A stretch of DNA of 9,026 bases from Phycisphaerales bacterium (GTDB lineage: Bacteria; Planctomycetota; Phycisphaerae; SM23-33), in the NCBI GenBank assembly GCA_003171235.1, contig PMYM01000097.1, positions 1-9,026 on the forward strand, given 5' to 3'. The position numbers and the translations under genes are program-made. The notes under the pieces were generated by a model. The model searched no databases and was not told where the DNA came from. It saw only the letters and a list, made by a program, of their open reading frames with translations. Shown here one piece after another: positions 1 to 5,534 of the stretch (positions are counted from its first letter, which is position 1; each line of letters begins with the position of its first letter).

Positions 1-140
1 CGCAGTCCGGCCGAGCGGCCATGGAATTCCCGCTCCAGCCCGATCATCGCCCCCAGCCCGCAGGCCGCCACCAGGCGAAGCACGGTCTGTTGGGCGGGGA
101 CGCTCAGGACCAAGTCAGCCAGAATGCTCGAAGTAGTCAT
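1..140 (-). CDS. MgtC/SapB family membrane protein (N-terminal fragment)
   Basis: This frame opens with ATG at position 140 on the minus strand and stays open to the left edge, so only the first 46 residues are visible. The residues end in LRLVAACGLGAMIGLEREF followed by HGRSAGLR. That is the characteristic start of MgtC/SapB proteins: a first transmembrane helix with small residues, then the GLERE...GR.AGLR motif. Family members are inner-membrane proteins with several helices, linked to growth at low magnesium or to modulation of ATP synthase; which role applies here cannot be told. The ribosome site is weak (only GGAAAA just upstream). The ACT-domain gene lies upstream on the same strand, 127 nt away, and a family A hairpin fills that gap. 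Family recognition is confident, but the missing C-terminus means intactness is unknown. Confidence 0.82.
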   Translation of the reverse strand, partial: MTTSSILADLVLSVPAQQTVLRLVAACGLGAMIGLEREFHGRSAGL

Positions 141-150
141 GGTTTTCCAT

Positions 151-261
151 AAAGCTGAAAGCTGAAAACTGAAAGCTAAAAGCTGAAATGAAAACCGGCT
201 GTCTCCGAACGCTTATTTCAGCTTTCAGGTTTATCTTTTGTTTCAGCTTTAAGCTTTCAGA
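151..261. repeat. Family A inverted repeat, copy 1 (7-nt units near AAAGCTG)
   Basis: The left arm (151-189) is about five tandem variants of the 7-mer AAAGCTG. The right arm (215-261) contains the mirrored CAGCTTT units, more degenerate. The innermost 11 bp (179-189 with 215-225) pair perfectly around a loop of about 25 nt (190-214). The element fills the gap between the ACT-domain gene and the MgtC-like gene, both on the minus strand, so it would be transcribed in any read-through mRNA. The loop resembles that of copy 2 near 792-817, including GAAC, CGGC, GT and CGCTT blocks. This makes it a dispersed element rather than a chance simple repeat. A role as terminator or mRNA stabiliser is possible but unproven. 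Confidence 0.85.
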
Positions 262-267
262 TTCTCA

Positions 268-717
268 CTAACGGCGGAAGCTGGTCTTGACGGTGCCGAA
301 TTTCTCAGCCCGCCCGGCGGCGGGCTTTAACACCTTGATCGCCTTGTTCAGGTCGGCCACCTTGAAGACGGCGGTGGTTCTGCCGCCGGGGGCCCCTCCG
401 GTGCAGTAGGCGTAGGTGATGTTGATGTGGGCGTCGGCCAATCTCTGGGCGGCGGCGGCGAAGCTACCCGGCTCGTTGGACATTTCCAGACAAAGCACGT
501 CGGTCTCGGTGAAGCCGTCCTGGGTGCGATGGAGCACCTCGCGCACCTTGCTCTCCTGGCCTGGATGGCAAACGATCCGCAGCACGCCGTGTTCGCTGGA
601 GTCCACCAGCGTCAGGGCTGTAATGTTGATCTTGGCCTTGGCCAGGGCGATAACCACCTTGGCCAGCACGCCCGGCTGGTTGACCAGGAACACGGAAAAC
701 TGGGGCGCGGTTCGCAT
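268..717 (-). CDS. Tandem ACT-domain protein
   Basis: The protein is 149 residues and consists of two ACT modules. The first (about residues 7-70) starts with FSVFLVNQPGVLAKV and continues into KAKINITALTL. The second (about 74-138) starts with VLCLEMSNEPGSF and continues into DAHINITYAY. The Pro-Gly of each turn (P15-G16 and P83-G84), followed by a helix and an INIT strand, matches the ligand-binding loop of ACT domains, which usually bind amino acids. There is no catalytic domain, so it is probably a stand-alone amino-acid-sensing or regulatory protein like other two-ACT proteins of about 140-150 residues. An in-frame start 13 codons upstream exists, but the ATG at 717 is preferred because an AGGAG site precedes it at normal spacing and homology starts just after it. 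Family A repeats lie on both sides. The ligand and the partner enzyme are unknown. Confidence 0.88.
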   Translation of the reverse strand: MRTAPQFSVFLVNQPGVLAKVVIALAKAKINITALTLVDSSEHGVLRIVCHPGQESKVREVLHRTQDGFTETDVLCLEMSNEPGSFAAAAQRLADAHINITYAYCTGGAPGGRTTAVFKVADLNKAIKVLKPAAGRAEKFGTVKTSFRR

Positions 718-725
718 GATGACTT

Positions 726-730
726 CTCCT
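726..730 (-). promoter_or_regulatory. Ribosome binding site of the ACT-domain gene
   Basis: The minus strand reads AGGAG here, 8 nt before the ATG at 717. It decides the start: the upstream in-frame candidate at 756 would place this site inside the coding region. Confidence 0.75.
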
Positions 731-753
731 ACTTGCAGTATATTCGACAGAGG

Positions 754-843
754 CAAAGTGAAAGCTGAAAGCTAAAAGCTGAAAGCTGAAATAGGAACTC
801 GGCAGTGCCCGCTTTAATTTCAGCTTTTAGCTTTCCGCTTTTC
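754..843. repeat. Family A inverted repeat, copy 2
   Basis: The left arm (about 754-791) has four to five AAAGCTG-like units. The right arm (817-843) begins ATTTCAGCTTTTAGCTTTC. The innermost 11 bp pair perfectly, and the outer part pairs again if one whole 7-nt unit is looped out, so the arms differ by a unit of copy number. The loop (792-816) is 25-26 nt and resembles that of copy 1. The element lies just upstream of the ACT-domain gene (minus) and upstream of the S1 gene (plus), in the gap between these divergent genes, and may overlap their promoters. Confidence 0.85.
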
Positions 844-951
844 AATCCTTCAGCCGGTAGTCTTGCTTAGTTCTTGCCGCCGGGGTAACGTGTAAACTCT
901 TATGGCCCGGCATTGGCCCGGGGGTCATGCACTTATGACAGGTGATTAGAC

Positions 952-2415
952 GTGAGCGAGCAGGAAAGACCCAAGAAGATGTTGGACGAGTCGCTGGAGC
1001 GGGAAATCCAGGAAGCCCTGGGCGGACGGAGCCTTGAGGAACTGCTCAACGAAACCAACCCCGTCGTCGCCGGCCCGCAGGCGCCGGCCGAGGTGGCCGC
1101 CGGGCAGGTGCGCCAGGCCAGGGTGGTGGCCATCGACCGCGACAGCGTCATGGTCGACATGGGCGGCAAGGACCAGGGGCTGGTGGAACTGAGCCAGTTC
1201 GACGAGCCGCCCGCGGTCGGCAGCCTCCTGGAATTGCAGGTCGTCCGCTACGACCGCGACGAGGACCTGTGGATTCTCTCCCGCCAGGGCGCCGTCGAGC
1301 ACGCCACCCGCGAAAGCCTGCAGGTCGGGCAGGTGGTGGAAGCCTACGTCGAGGGCACCAACAAGGGCGGGCTGGAGGTCAAGTTCGGCGGCGTGCAGGC
1401 CTTCATGCCCATCAGCCAGATAAGCCTGTACCGCGTGGAGAACTCGGCCGATTTCGTCGGCCAGAAGCTCCGCTGCCAGGTGGTCGAGGTCAACTGGCGC
1501 GAGGACCGCGTGATCGTCTCGGCCCGGGCGATATTGGAACTGGAGGCCCAGCAGAAACGCGAGCAACTGCTGGCCGAACTCAAGGAAGGCGACGTCCGCC
1601 AGGGCATCGTCCGCCAGGTCATGCCTTTCGGGGTGTTCGTGGACCTGGGCGGGGTGGACGGCCTGGTGCACGTCTCGCAGATGAGCCACGTCCGCGTGGA
1701 GAAACCCGAGGATCTGGTCAAGCCCGGCCAGAACGTCGAGGTCAAGGTGCTCAAGATCGACCGCGAGGCCAACCGCATCAGCCTGTCCATGAAGGAAATG
1801 CTGCCCGACCCCTGGGACGCGGCCCAGAGCAAGTACCCCGCCGGCCTGACGACCACCGGGCTGATCACCCGCCTGGCCGACTTCGGGGCCTTCTGCCAAC
1901 TCGAGCCGGGCGTGGAGGGCCTGATCCCCATCGGCGAAATCACCTGGACCCAGCGGCTCAAGCACCCCTCCGACCTGCTGAAGGCCGGCGACAACGTGCA
2001 GATCAAGGTGATCTCGACGGACCTGGCGCGCAAGCGCATCAGCCTGTCCATCAAGCAGGCCCAGGCCAACCCCTGGAACGGCGCCGCCCAGCGATATCCG
2101 GCCAACGGCGAGATCACCGGCCGGGTGACCCGCATCGTCGACTTCGGGGCCTTCGTGGAACTCGAACCGGGCGTCGAGGGCCTGGTGCACATCAGCCAAC
2201 TGTCCGACCAGCACGTCAACCGCGTGGAAGACGCGGTGCAGGTCGGCCAAGCGGCCAGGTTCCGCGTGCTGGAGGTGGACGAGCCGGGTCGGCGCATCAG
2301 CCTGTCCCTGAAGGGCGTGGCCGCCCAGAGCTCCTCCGACGAGCAATCAGCCGAACCCGCCGCCCCAGCCGCCCCCAAGAAACGCAAGAAACCGCTCCGC
2401 GGCGGGCTGGAATAG
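952..2415 (+). CDS. Ribosomal protein S1-like protein with five S1 domains
   Basis: The protein is 487 residues with five S1 OB-fold RNA-binding modules: about residues 50-113 (divergent), 123-196, 210-282, 295-368 and 382-453. Domains 3-5 carry the canonical surface, for example FGVFVDLGGVDGLVHVSQ and FGAFVELEPGVEGLVHISQ, each ending in a RISLS strand. Domain 2 (GGLEVKFGGVQAFMP) resembles the second domain of bacterial S1, and the linkers at 286 (DPW) and 373 (NPW) are the S1-type DPW/NPW linkers. It likely binds single-stranded RNA in the cytoplasm, as a ribosome-associated or translation-related factor. E. coli RpsA has six domains, so this is either a shorter S1 or a paralogue; I leave the symbol blank for that reason. 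The acidic N-terminus (about 1-48) precedes the domains and a lysine/arginine-rich tail (KKRKKP) ends the protein. GTG is chosen as start because AGGTGA lies 6 nt upstream. Confidence 0.9.
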   Translation: MSEQERPKKMLDESLEREIQEALGGRSLEELLNETNPVVAGPQAPAEVAAGQVRQARVVAIDRDSVMVDMGGKDQGLVELSQFDEPPAVGSLLELQVVRYDRDEDLWILSRQGAVEHATRESLQVGQVVEAYVEGTNKGGLEVKFGGVQAFMPISQISLYRVENSADFVGQKLRCQVVEVNWREDRVIVSARAILELEAQQKREQLLAELKEGDVRQGIVRQVMPFGVFVDLGGVDGLVHVSQMSHVRVEKPEDLVKPGQNVEVKVLKIDREANRISLSMKEMLPDPWDAAQSKYPAGLTTTGLITRLADFGAFCQLEPGVEGLIPIGEITWTQRLKHPSDLLKAGDNVQIKVISTDLARKRISLSIKQAQANPWNGAAQRYPANGEITGRVTRIVDFGAFVELEPGVEGLVHISQLSDQHVNRVEDAVQVGQAARFRVLEVDEPGRRISLSLKGVAAQSSSDEQSAEPAAPAAPKKRKKPLRGGLE

Positions 2416-2426
2416 TAATCCAAGAC

Positions 2427-2595
2427 TCTACGCAGAGGCGCAGAGGACGCAGAGAAAGACAAAACAGCTTGAACCACAAAGAGCACAAAGAACACGAAGA
2501 GCATTTGCAGGAAACAGAGGCTTTGTGTTCTTTGTGAGCTTTGTGGTTTGTTTTTTGGAAATCCTTTCTCTGCGTTCTCTGCGCCTCTGCGTAGA
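2427..2595. repeat. Family C nested long inverted repeat
   Basis: Two inverted repeats are nested. The outer 32-nt arms (2427-2458 and 2564-2595) match at 31 of 32 positions and are built from units like GACGCAGAG. The inner 28-nt arms (2472-2499 and 2521-2548) match at 25 of 28 positions and are built from 9-nt units like AGCACAAAG. The central loop is 2500-2520. The whole could fold into a hairpin of about 169 nt. It begins 12 nt after the S1 gene stop, so it may end or protect that transcript, but there is no T-tract typical of a simple terminator. Similar short-period repeats are widespread in environmental bacterial genomes and are often mis-annotated as small proteins. Confidence 0.92.
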
Positions 2596-2746
2596 ATCCC
2601 GGCACTCCCGCGACCCCAAGGCAGTAACTCTAGTGAGCAATACTCGCACATAGTAAGATAGAGGGTCGGCACCCGCGGCGGGCGGCGGTGTTAGACCTGT
2701 AGAGGGCCGGCAGGACCGGTCGGCAAGATTTCTTAATGAGGATGTC
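2596..2746. other. Leader region of the FG-GAP gene
   Basis: With the family C repeat this completes the 331-nt gap between the S1 and FG-GAP genes. I see no gene in it. It contains a small imperfect inverted repeat (GTGAG at 2633-2637 with CTCGCAC at 2643-2649) and a GC-rich stretch. A GAGG ribosome site at 2738-2741 lies 5 nt before the ATG at 2747. No convincing sigma-70 promoter was found, although TAAGAT at 2655-2660 could be a -10 box with no good -35. Confidence 0.4.
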
Positions 2747-4591
2747 ATGAAAAAGCTACTGGCTCCAATTCTGGCGACGGCGGTGGCCCTGCTGACGGCC
2801 CAGCCGGCGTGGGCCTATATCGACCCCTACTTCACGCCCGTCATCATGACCCGCCAATCCGACATCATCCTGCACCTCCAGGTCGAAAGCGTCAAGGACA
2901 TGCAGGCGACGTTTACGGTGGTGGAGGCCCTCAAGGGCAAGACCGATCAAAAAACCATCAGCCTGGACCTCTCCAAGGTGGCCGTCAAGGAGCAACGCGA
3001 GTTCCTCGAGAAGAAGCTCAAGGATATCGGCAAGATGCCGGTGCTCATGTTCTACGGCTCCTTCCAGCGGGATCAGGGATCGGAGAAAGAAGCGGTGGCC
3101 TTCCTGCACGTGGAGGACGGCTGGGCTGCCTGTTTTACCAAGGACGGCAAGTGGATATTCGACGGCATGGATCAGAAGATGGCCGGCACCTACCAGGGCT
3201 CGACCGACATGCTGCTGCGGGCGGTCAAGTACATCCTGGGCGACGAGGGGGCCGACATGCCCGTCAGGGAAGACATCGCCTGGGACGGCGAACCGGTCAA
3301 GTTCGCCCAGATCGACGGCAAGGTGCGCGCCGCCCTGCCGGTGGACCTGGCCGGCACAGGCAAGACCAGCCTGTATATCGCCTGTGAGAACGGCGATCGG
3401 ATCTTTGAATACGACGCTGCCGCCAAGGAGAAGTTCGTCGACGTCACCGCCCGCTACGGCCTGTCGGCCAAGAGCAAACTCGTCGCCTTTGGCGACTTCA
3501 ACGGCGACGGCAAGGTTGACATAGCCAGTTGGGACGGTTCGGCCCTGACGGTGTATCTCCAGTCGGCCGATGGCAAGTTCGCCCCCGACGCCAAGCTGGC
3601 CAAAGACGACCTGAAGGAAGAGCCCTACGCCCTGGCCGCCTGCGACAGCGGCAAGGACGGCAAGAGCGCCCTGGTGATCGGCGCGGGCGACAAGGTGTTG
3701 TTCTACGTGCCGGGCGACAAACCCACCGCCCTCCAGGCCGACGCCGCCCTTCTCAAAGACCTGGGCAAGGCTCAGTTGTGCCTGGTGGCCGACTTCGACG
3801 GCGACGGCCTGCCCGACGTGCTGGCCGTGTTCGCCAAGGGCAGCCTGATGTACAAGGGCAAGGCGGCGGGCGCATTCGAGCCGGCCAAGGCCTGCGCAAT
3901 TGCCGCCGGCGAGGGCCAGGTCAGCCCTTGCCTGGGCGACTTCGACGCCGACGGCCTGCCCGACCTGCTGATCTGCGGCAAGGAGTCGACCAGTTTCTGG
4001 CAGAACAACGGCAAACTTGAATTCCAGGAGCGGCTGAAGCAGACCGGGGAGTTCGCTTACAAGGCCTTCACCAACCTGGTGTGCGGCAGCGCCTGCGACT
4101 TCAACGGCGACGGGCGGCAGGACCTGGCCCTGTTTTACGTGGACTCGGCCCCGCATCTGTTCTTTAACCGCGGTTTCCGCAGCTTCGGGCACGCCAACAC
4201 CATCGACATCTCCAGCGGCGGCGTGTTGCCGGAGGCGTCGGAGGGCCAGCAGGCCGGCTGCATGGCCGACTTCGCCGGCGACGGCGGGCACGAGCTGGTG
4301 ATGGTGCTGCCCAAGGGCCAGGCCTACACCCTCAGCCGCCAGACCACCGAGGGCTCCTGGGCCAAGGTGGCCCTGTCGCCCAAGGCGGGCTTTGCCGGCC
4401 CGGTCAACGTCACCGGCTACTTGGGCGACCGCTGCCTGGGATCCTGGCCGGTAGCTCCCGGCAGCGACGGCTTCTTCGCCATCCCCGGCAAGGCCACCCT
4501 CACCCTCAAGTGGACCATCCCTGGAGGCAAGGCCCCGCCGAAGGACCTGCCCCTGGAAGGCAAACCGGTCTTCTACGCCGTCGGGAAATAG
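2747..4591 (+). CDS. Secreted FG-GAP/VCBS repeat protein with seven-bladed propeller
   Basis: The protein is 614 residues. Residues 1-23 form a signal peptide: MKK, a hydrophobic core, then cleavage after PAWA. Residues 24 to about 185 are a separate N-terminal domain I do not recognise, beginning YIDPYFTPVIMTRQSDIILH. From about residue 195, FG-GAP-like calcium loops recur at D200 (DLAGTGKTS), D250 (DFNGDGKVD), D300 (DSGKDGKSA), D349 (DFDGDGLPD), D398 (DFDADGLPD), D451 (DFNGDGRQD) and D508 (DFAGDGGHE). Spacing of about 50 residues and seven repeats fit a complete seven-bladed beta-propeller. Blades at 250, 349, 398 and 451 have full DxDxDG-like loops; those at 200, 300 and 508 are degraded. 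The C-terminus (about 545-614) may close the fold or be a small extra domain. The protein is probably periplasmic or extracellular; its ligand or partner is unknown. It stands alone, with a repeat-filled gap on each side. Confidence 0.88.
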   Translation: MKKLLAPILATAVALLTAQPAWAYIDPYFTPVIMTRQSDIILHLQVESVKDMQATFTVVEALKGKTDQKTISLDLSKVAVKEQREFLEKKLKDIGKMPVLMFYGSFQRDQGSEKEAVAFLHVEDGWAACFTKDGKWIFDGMDQKMAGTYQGSTDMLLRAVKYILGDEGADMPVREDIAWDGEPVKFAQIDGKVRAALPVDLAGTGKTSLYIACENGDRIFEYDAAAKEKFVDVTARYGLSAKSKLVAFGDFNGDGKVDIASWDGSALTVYLQSADGKFAPDAKLAKDDLKEEPYALAACDSGKDGKSALVIGAGDKVLFYVPGDKPTALQADAALLKDLGKAQLCLVADFDGDGLPDVLAVFAKGSLMYKGKAAGAFEPAKACAIAAGEGQVSPCLGDFDADGLPDLLICGKESTSFWQNNGKLEFQERLKQTGEFAYKAFTNLVCGSACDFNGDGRQDLALFYVDSAPHLFFNRGFRSFGHANTIDISSGGVLPEASEGQQAGCMADFAGDGGHELVMVLPKGQAYTLSRQTTEGSWAKVALSPKAGFAGPVNVTGYLGDRCLGSWPVAPGSDGFFAIPGKATLTLKWTIPGGKAPPKDLPLEGKPVFYAVGK

Positions 4592-4649
4592 GCTGGTCGG
4601 TTGATCGGTTAGTCGGTTGATCGGTTAAACCCCCAACAAGCCGTAGGGC

Positions 4650-4677
4650 GGGAGAAACCGCCAGAGGGCGGTCTCCC
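4650..4677 (+). terminator. GC-rich hairpin after the FG-GAP gene, possible terminator
   Basis: ACCGCC (4657-4662) pairs with GGCGGT (4667-4672) around an AGAG loop. After a two-base bulge, GGGAG (4650-4654) pairs with CTCCC (4673-4677), giving 11 bp. It is 58 nt past the stop codon and between two convergent genes, where a terminator is expected. There is no U-tract directly after it, so it would be an atypical terminator. Confidence 0.4.
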
Positions 4678-4765
4678 ACCATTCCTCTGTCCTTCTTAGA
4701 CTCTGACTGGAGATCGGTCTTCGGTCGATTCCTCCCACCTTACAGACTCAATGATTTGAATGTTC

Positions 4766-4803
4766 TTGTTCGCGATGTTCGCGTTGTTCGCGGCGATTTT
4801 TTT
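4766..4803. repeat. Three 9-nt tandem repeats TTGTTCGCG followed by a T-run
   Basis: TTGTTCGCG (4766-4774), ATGTTCGCG (4775-4783) and TTGTTCGCG (4784-4792) are head to tail, followed by seven Ts at 4797-4803. The same style of 7-9-nt tandem unit builds the arms of the window's other repeats, but no inverted partner is seen here. A lone GTTCGCGATG also occurs at 5416-5425, beside family B copy 2. Confidence 0.7.
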
Positions 4804-4849
4804 GTCTTATCTGATTAACCGATTCCCCAATTAACCGATTCCCCGTTCG

Positions 4850-5395
4850 TTAGGGCTTCAGCCCGTAGTAGGACGTGTTGCGGTCGCGCGGGCGGGAGAA
4901 AGTGGAATCCCACGCCGGGCCCCATTCGTCGTGAATGGGCAGGGCCAGTCTCTGCCGGGTGAACTCCATGAACTTGATCAGGCAGTCGCCGTCGGTGCCG
5001 TCGGTCCAGTAGAAGCGGTCCATGGCGTTGTGCTGGGTCAGGGCGGCCAGATCCTTATCCCCCAGCCCGTCCTCGATCCAGACGAAATCGCTCTCGAAGT
5101 CGATCATGGTGGCCTTGCCCGCGGCCCGGTCGTACACCAGGGGCTGGGGGTGGGCCATGGTCGGGCAGGTCTTGGGCCAGAGCAGGCAATTCACGCCCTC
5201 CAGCGAGCCGGGGAACAGCGCCCACATTGAAAGCCAGTACGGCTGGATGTCGTTTATCTTGCAGAACCGCATCAGCCGGCCAAAGCCCCGGGCCAGCTCG
5301 ATGCAATTGTGCCGGCTGTCCCAGACCACCAGCACGCCGTCGATGTCGATGTACATCTTTCGTGGCTTGTGGGAAGTCTGCTGCGCTTGACTCAT
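4850..5395 (-). CDS. HAD-superfamily protein, Swiss-Army-Knife RNA-repair-like HAD domain
   Basis: The protein is 181 residues. MYIDIDGVLVVWD (residues 14-26) is HAD motif I, with D17 as likely nucleophile and D19 as acid/base. WLSMWA (54-59) followed by GVNCLLWP fits the motif II strand and the helix after it. K94 may be the motif III lysine. FVWIEDGL (104-111) matches the motif IV acidic pair, here E108-D109 instead of the commoner Asp-Asp. The order and the W-x-E/D-D pattern resemble the small cap-less HAD domains found in Swiss-Army-Knife RNA repair proteins, which act as phosphatases on nucleic-acid ends, but here the domain stands alone. The C-terminal 45 residues add an unfamiliar segment. 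The start at 5395 has an AAGGGA site 5 nt upstream; the M14 alternative has none. The substrate is unknown, so RNA repair is only a family-based suggestion. Family B repeats flank the gene on both sides. Confidence 0.75.
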   Translation of the reverse strand: MSQAQQTSHKPRKMYIDIDGVLVVWDSRHNCIELARGFGRLMRFCKINDIQPYWLSMWALFPGSLEGVNCLLWPKTCPTMAHPQPLVYDRAAGKATMIDFESDFVWIEDGLGDKDLAALTQHNAMDRFYWTDGTDGDCLIKFMEFTRQRLALPIHDEWGPAWDSTFSRPRDRNTSYYGLKP

Positions 5396-5430
5396 GAACG
5401 TCCCTTCTAAGGTTAGTTCGCGATGGTAAA

Positions 5431-5525
5431 GGTTAATCGGTTAATCAGTGAATCGGTTAATCGGTAAGTAATTCAAAACGCCGGCCACCTTACCGATTAA
5501 CTGGTCAACCGATTAACCGAGTAAC
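5431..5525. repeat. Family B inverted repeat, copy 2
   Basis: Arms 5437-5468 and 5489-5520 are inverted copies matching at 27 of 32 positions, with 20 nt (5469-5488) as loop. Both are built of 8-nt TCGGTTAA-type units, and the innermost 13 bp pair perfectly. It lies in the 139-nt gap between the stop of the PQQ-like gene and the start of the HAD gene, both on the minus strand. It could therefore end the former transcript or sit in the latter's leader. Confidence 0.92.
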
Positions 5526-5534
5526 TTTCTTCTC

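Larger units (their letters stand above)
4592..4843. repeat. Family B inverted repeat, copy 1 (8-nt units near CGGTTGAT)
   Basis: The left arm (about 4596-4628) is four tandem 8-mers, such as CGGTTGAT and CGGTTAGT, starting right after the stop of the FG-GAP gene. The right arm (4811-4843) contains the mirrored ATTAACCGATTCCCC unit twice. The central part is long (about 180 nt) and holds a GC hairpin, three TTGTTCGCG-like units and a T-run. Together with copy 2 (5431-5525) it brackets the HAD gene. The stop of that gene lies only a few bases past the right arm. This accounts for the whole 258-nt gap between the FG-GAP and HAD genes; I see no gene in it. Confidence 0.75.

Noticed and set aside
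151..261. CRISPR array
   Set aside because: Units are only 7 nt, contiguous, without spacers, and mirrored; the same holds for the other repeat families.
268..756. Longer ACT-domain gene starting at 756
   Set aside because: The AGGAG site at 726-730 falls inside the extension, and the ACT fold starts right after the ATG at 717.
863..891. Possible sigma-70 promoter (TTGCTT, 17 nt, TAACGT) before the S1 gene
   Set aside because: Each box matches only about half of the consensus, no better than chance in a region this size.
946..2346. 466-codon open frame antisense to the S1 gene
   Set aside because: It is a shadow produced by GC-rich codon bias; its product is low-complexity, rich in His, Leu, Ala and Gly, with no domain, whereas the plus strand has clear S1 domains.
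2297..2605. Short minus-strand frame through the family C hairpin giving KAHKEHK-like peptides
   Set aside because: The sequence is translation of the tandem repeat; the palindrome structure explains it better than coding does.
2756..4291. 511-codon open frame antisense to the FG-GAP gene
   Set aside because: It is again a mirror of strong codon bias; the plus strand has a signal peptide, ribosome site and FG-GAP loops.
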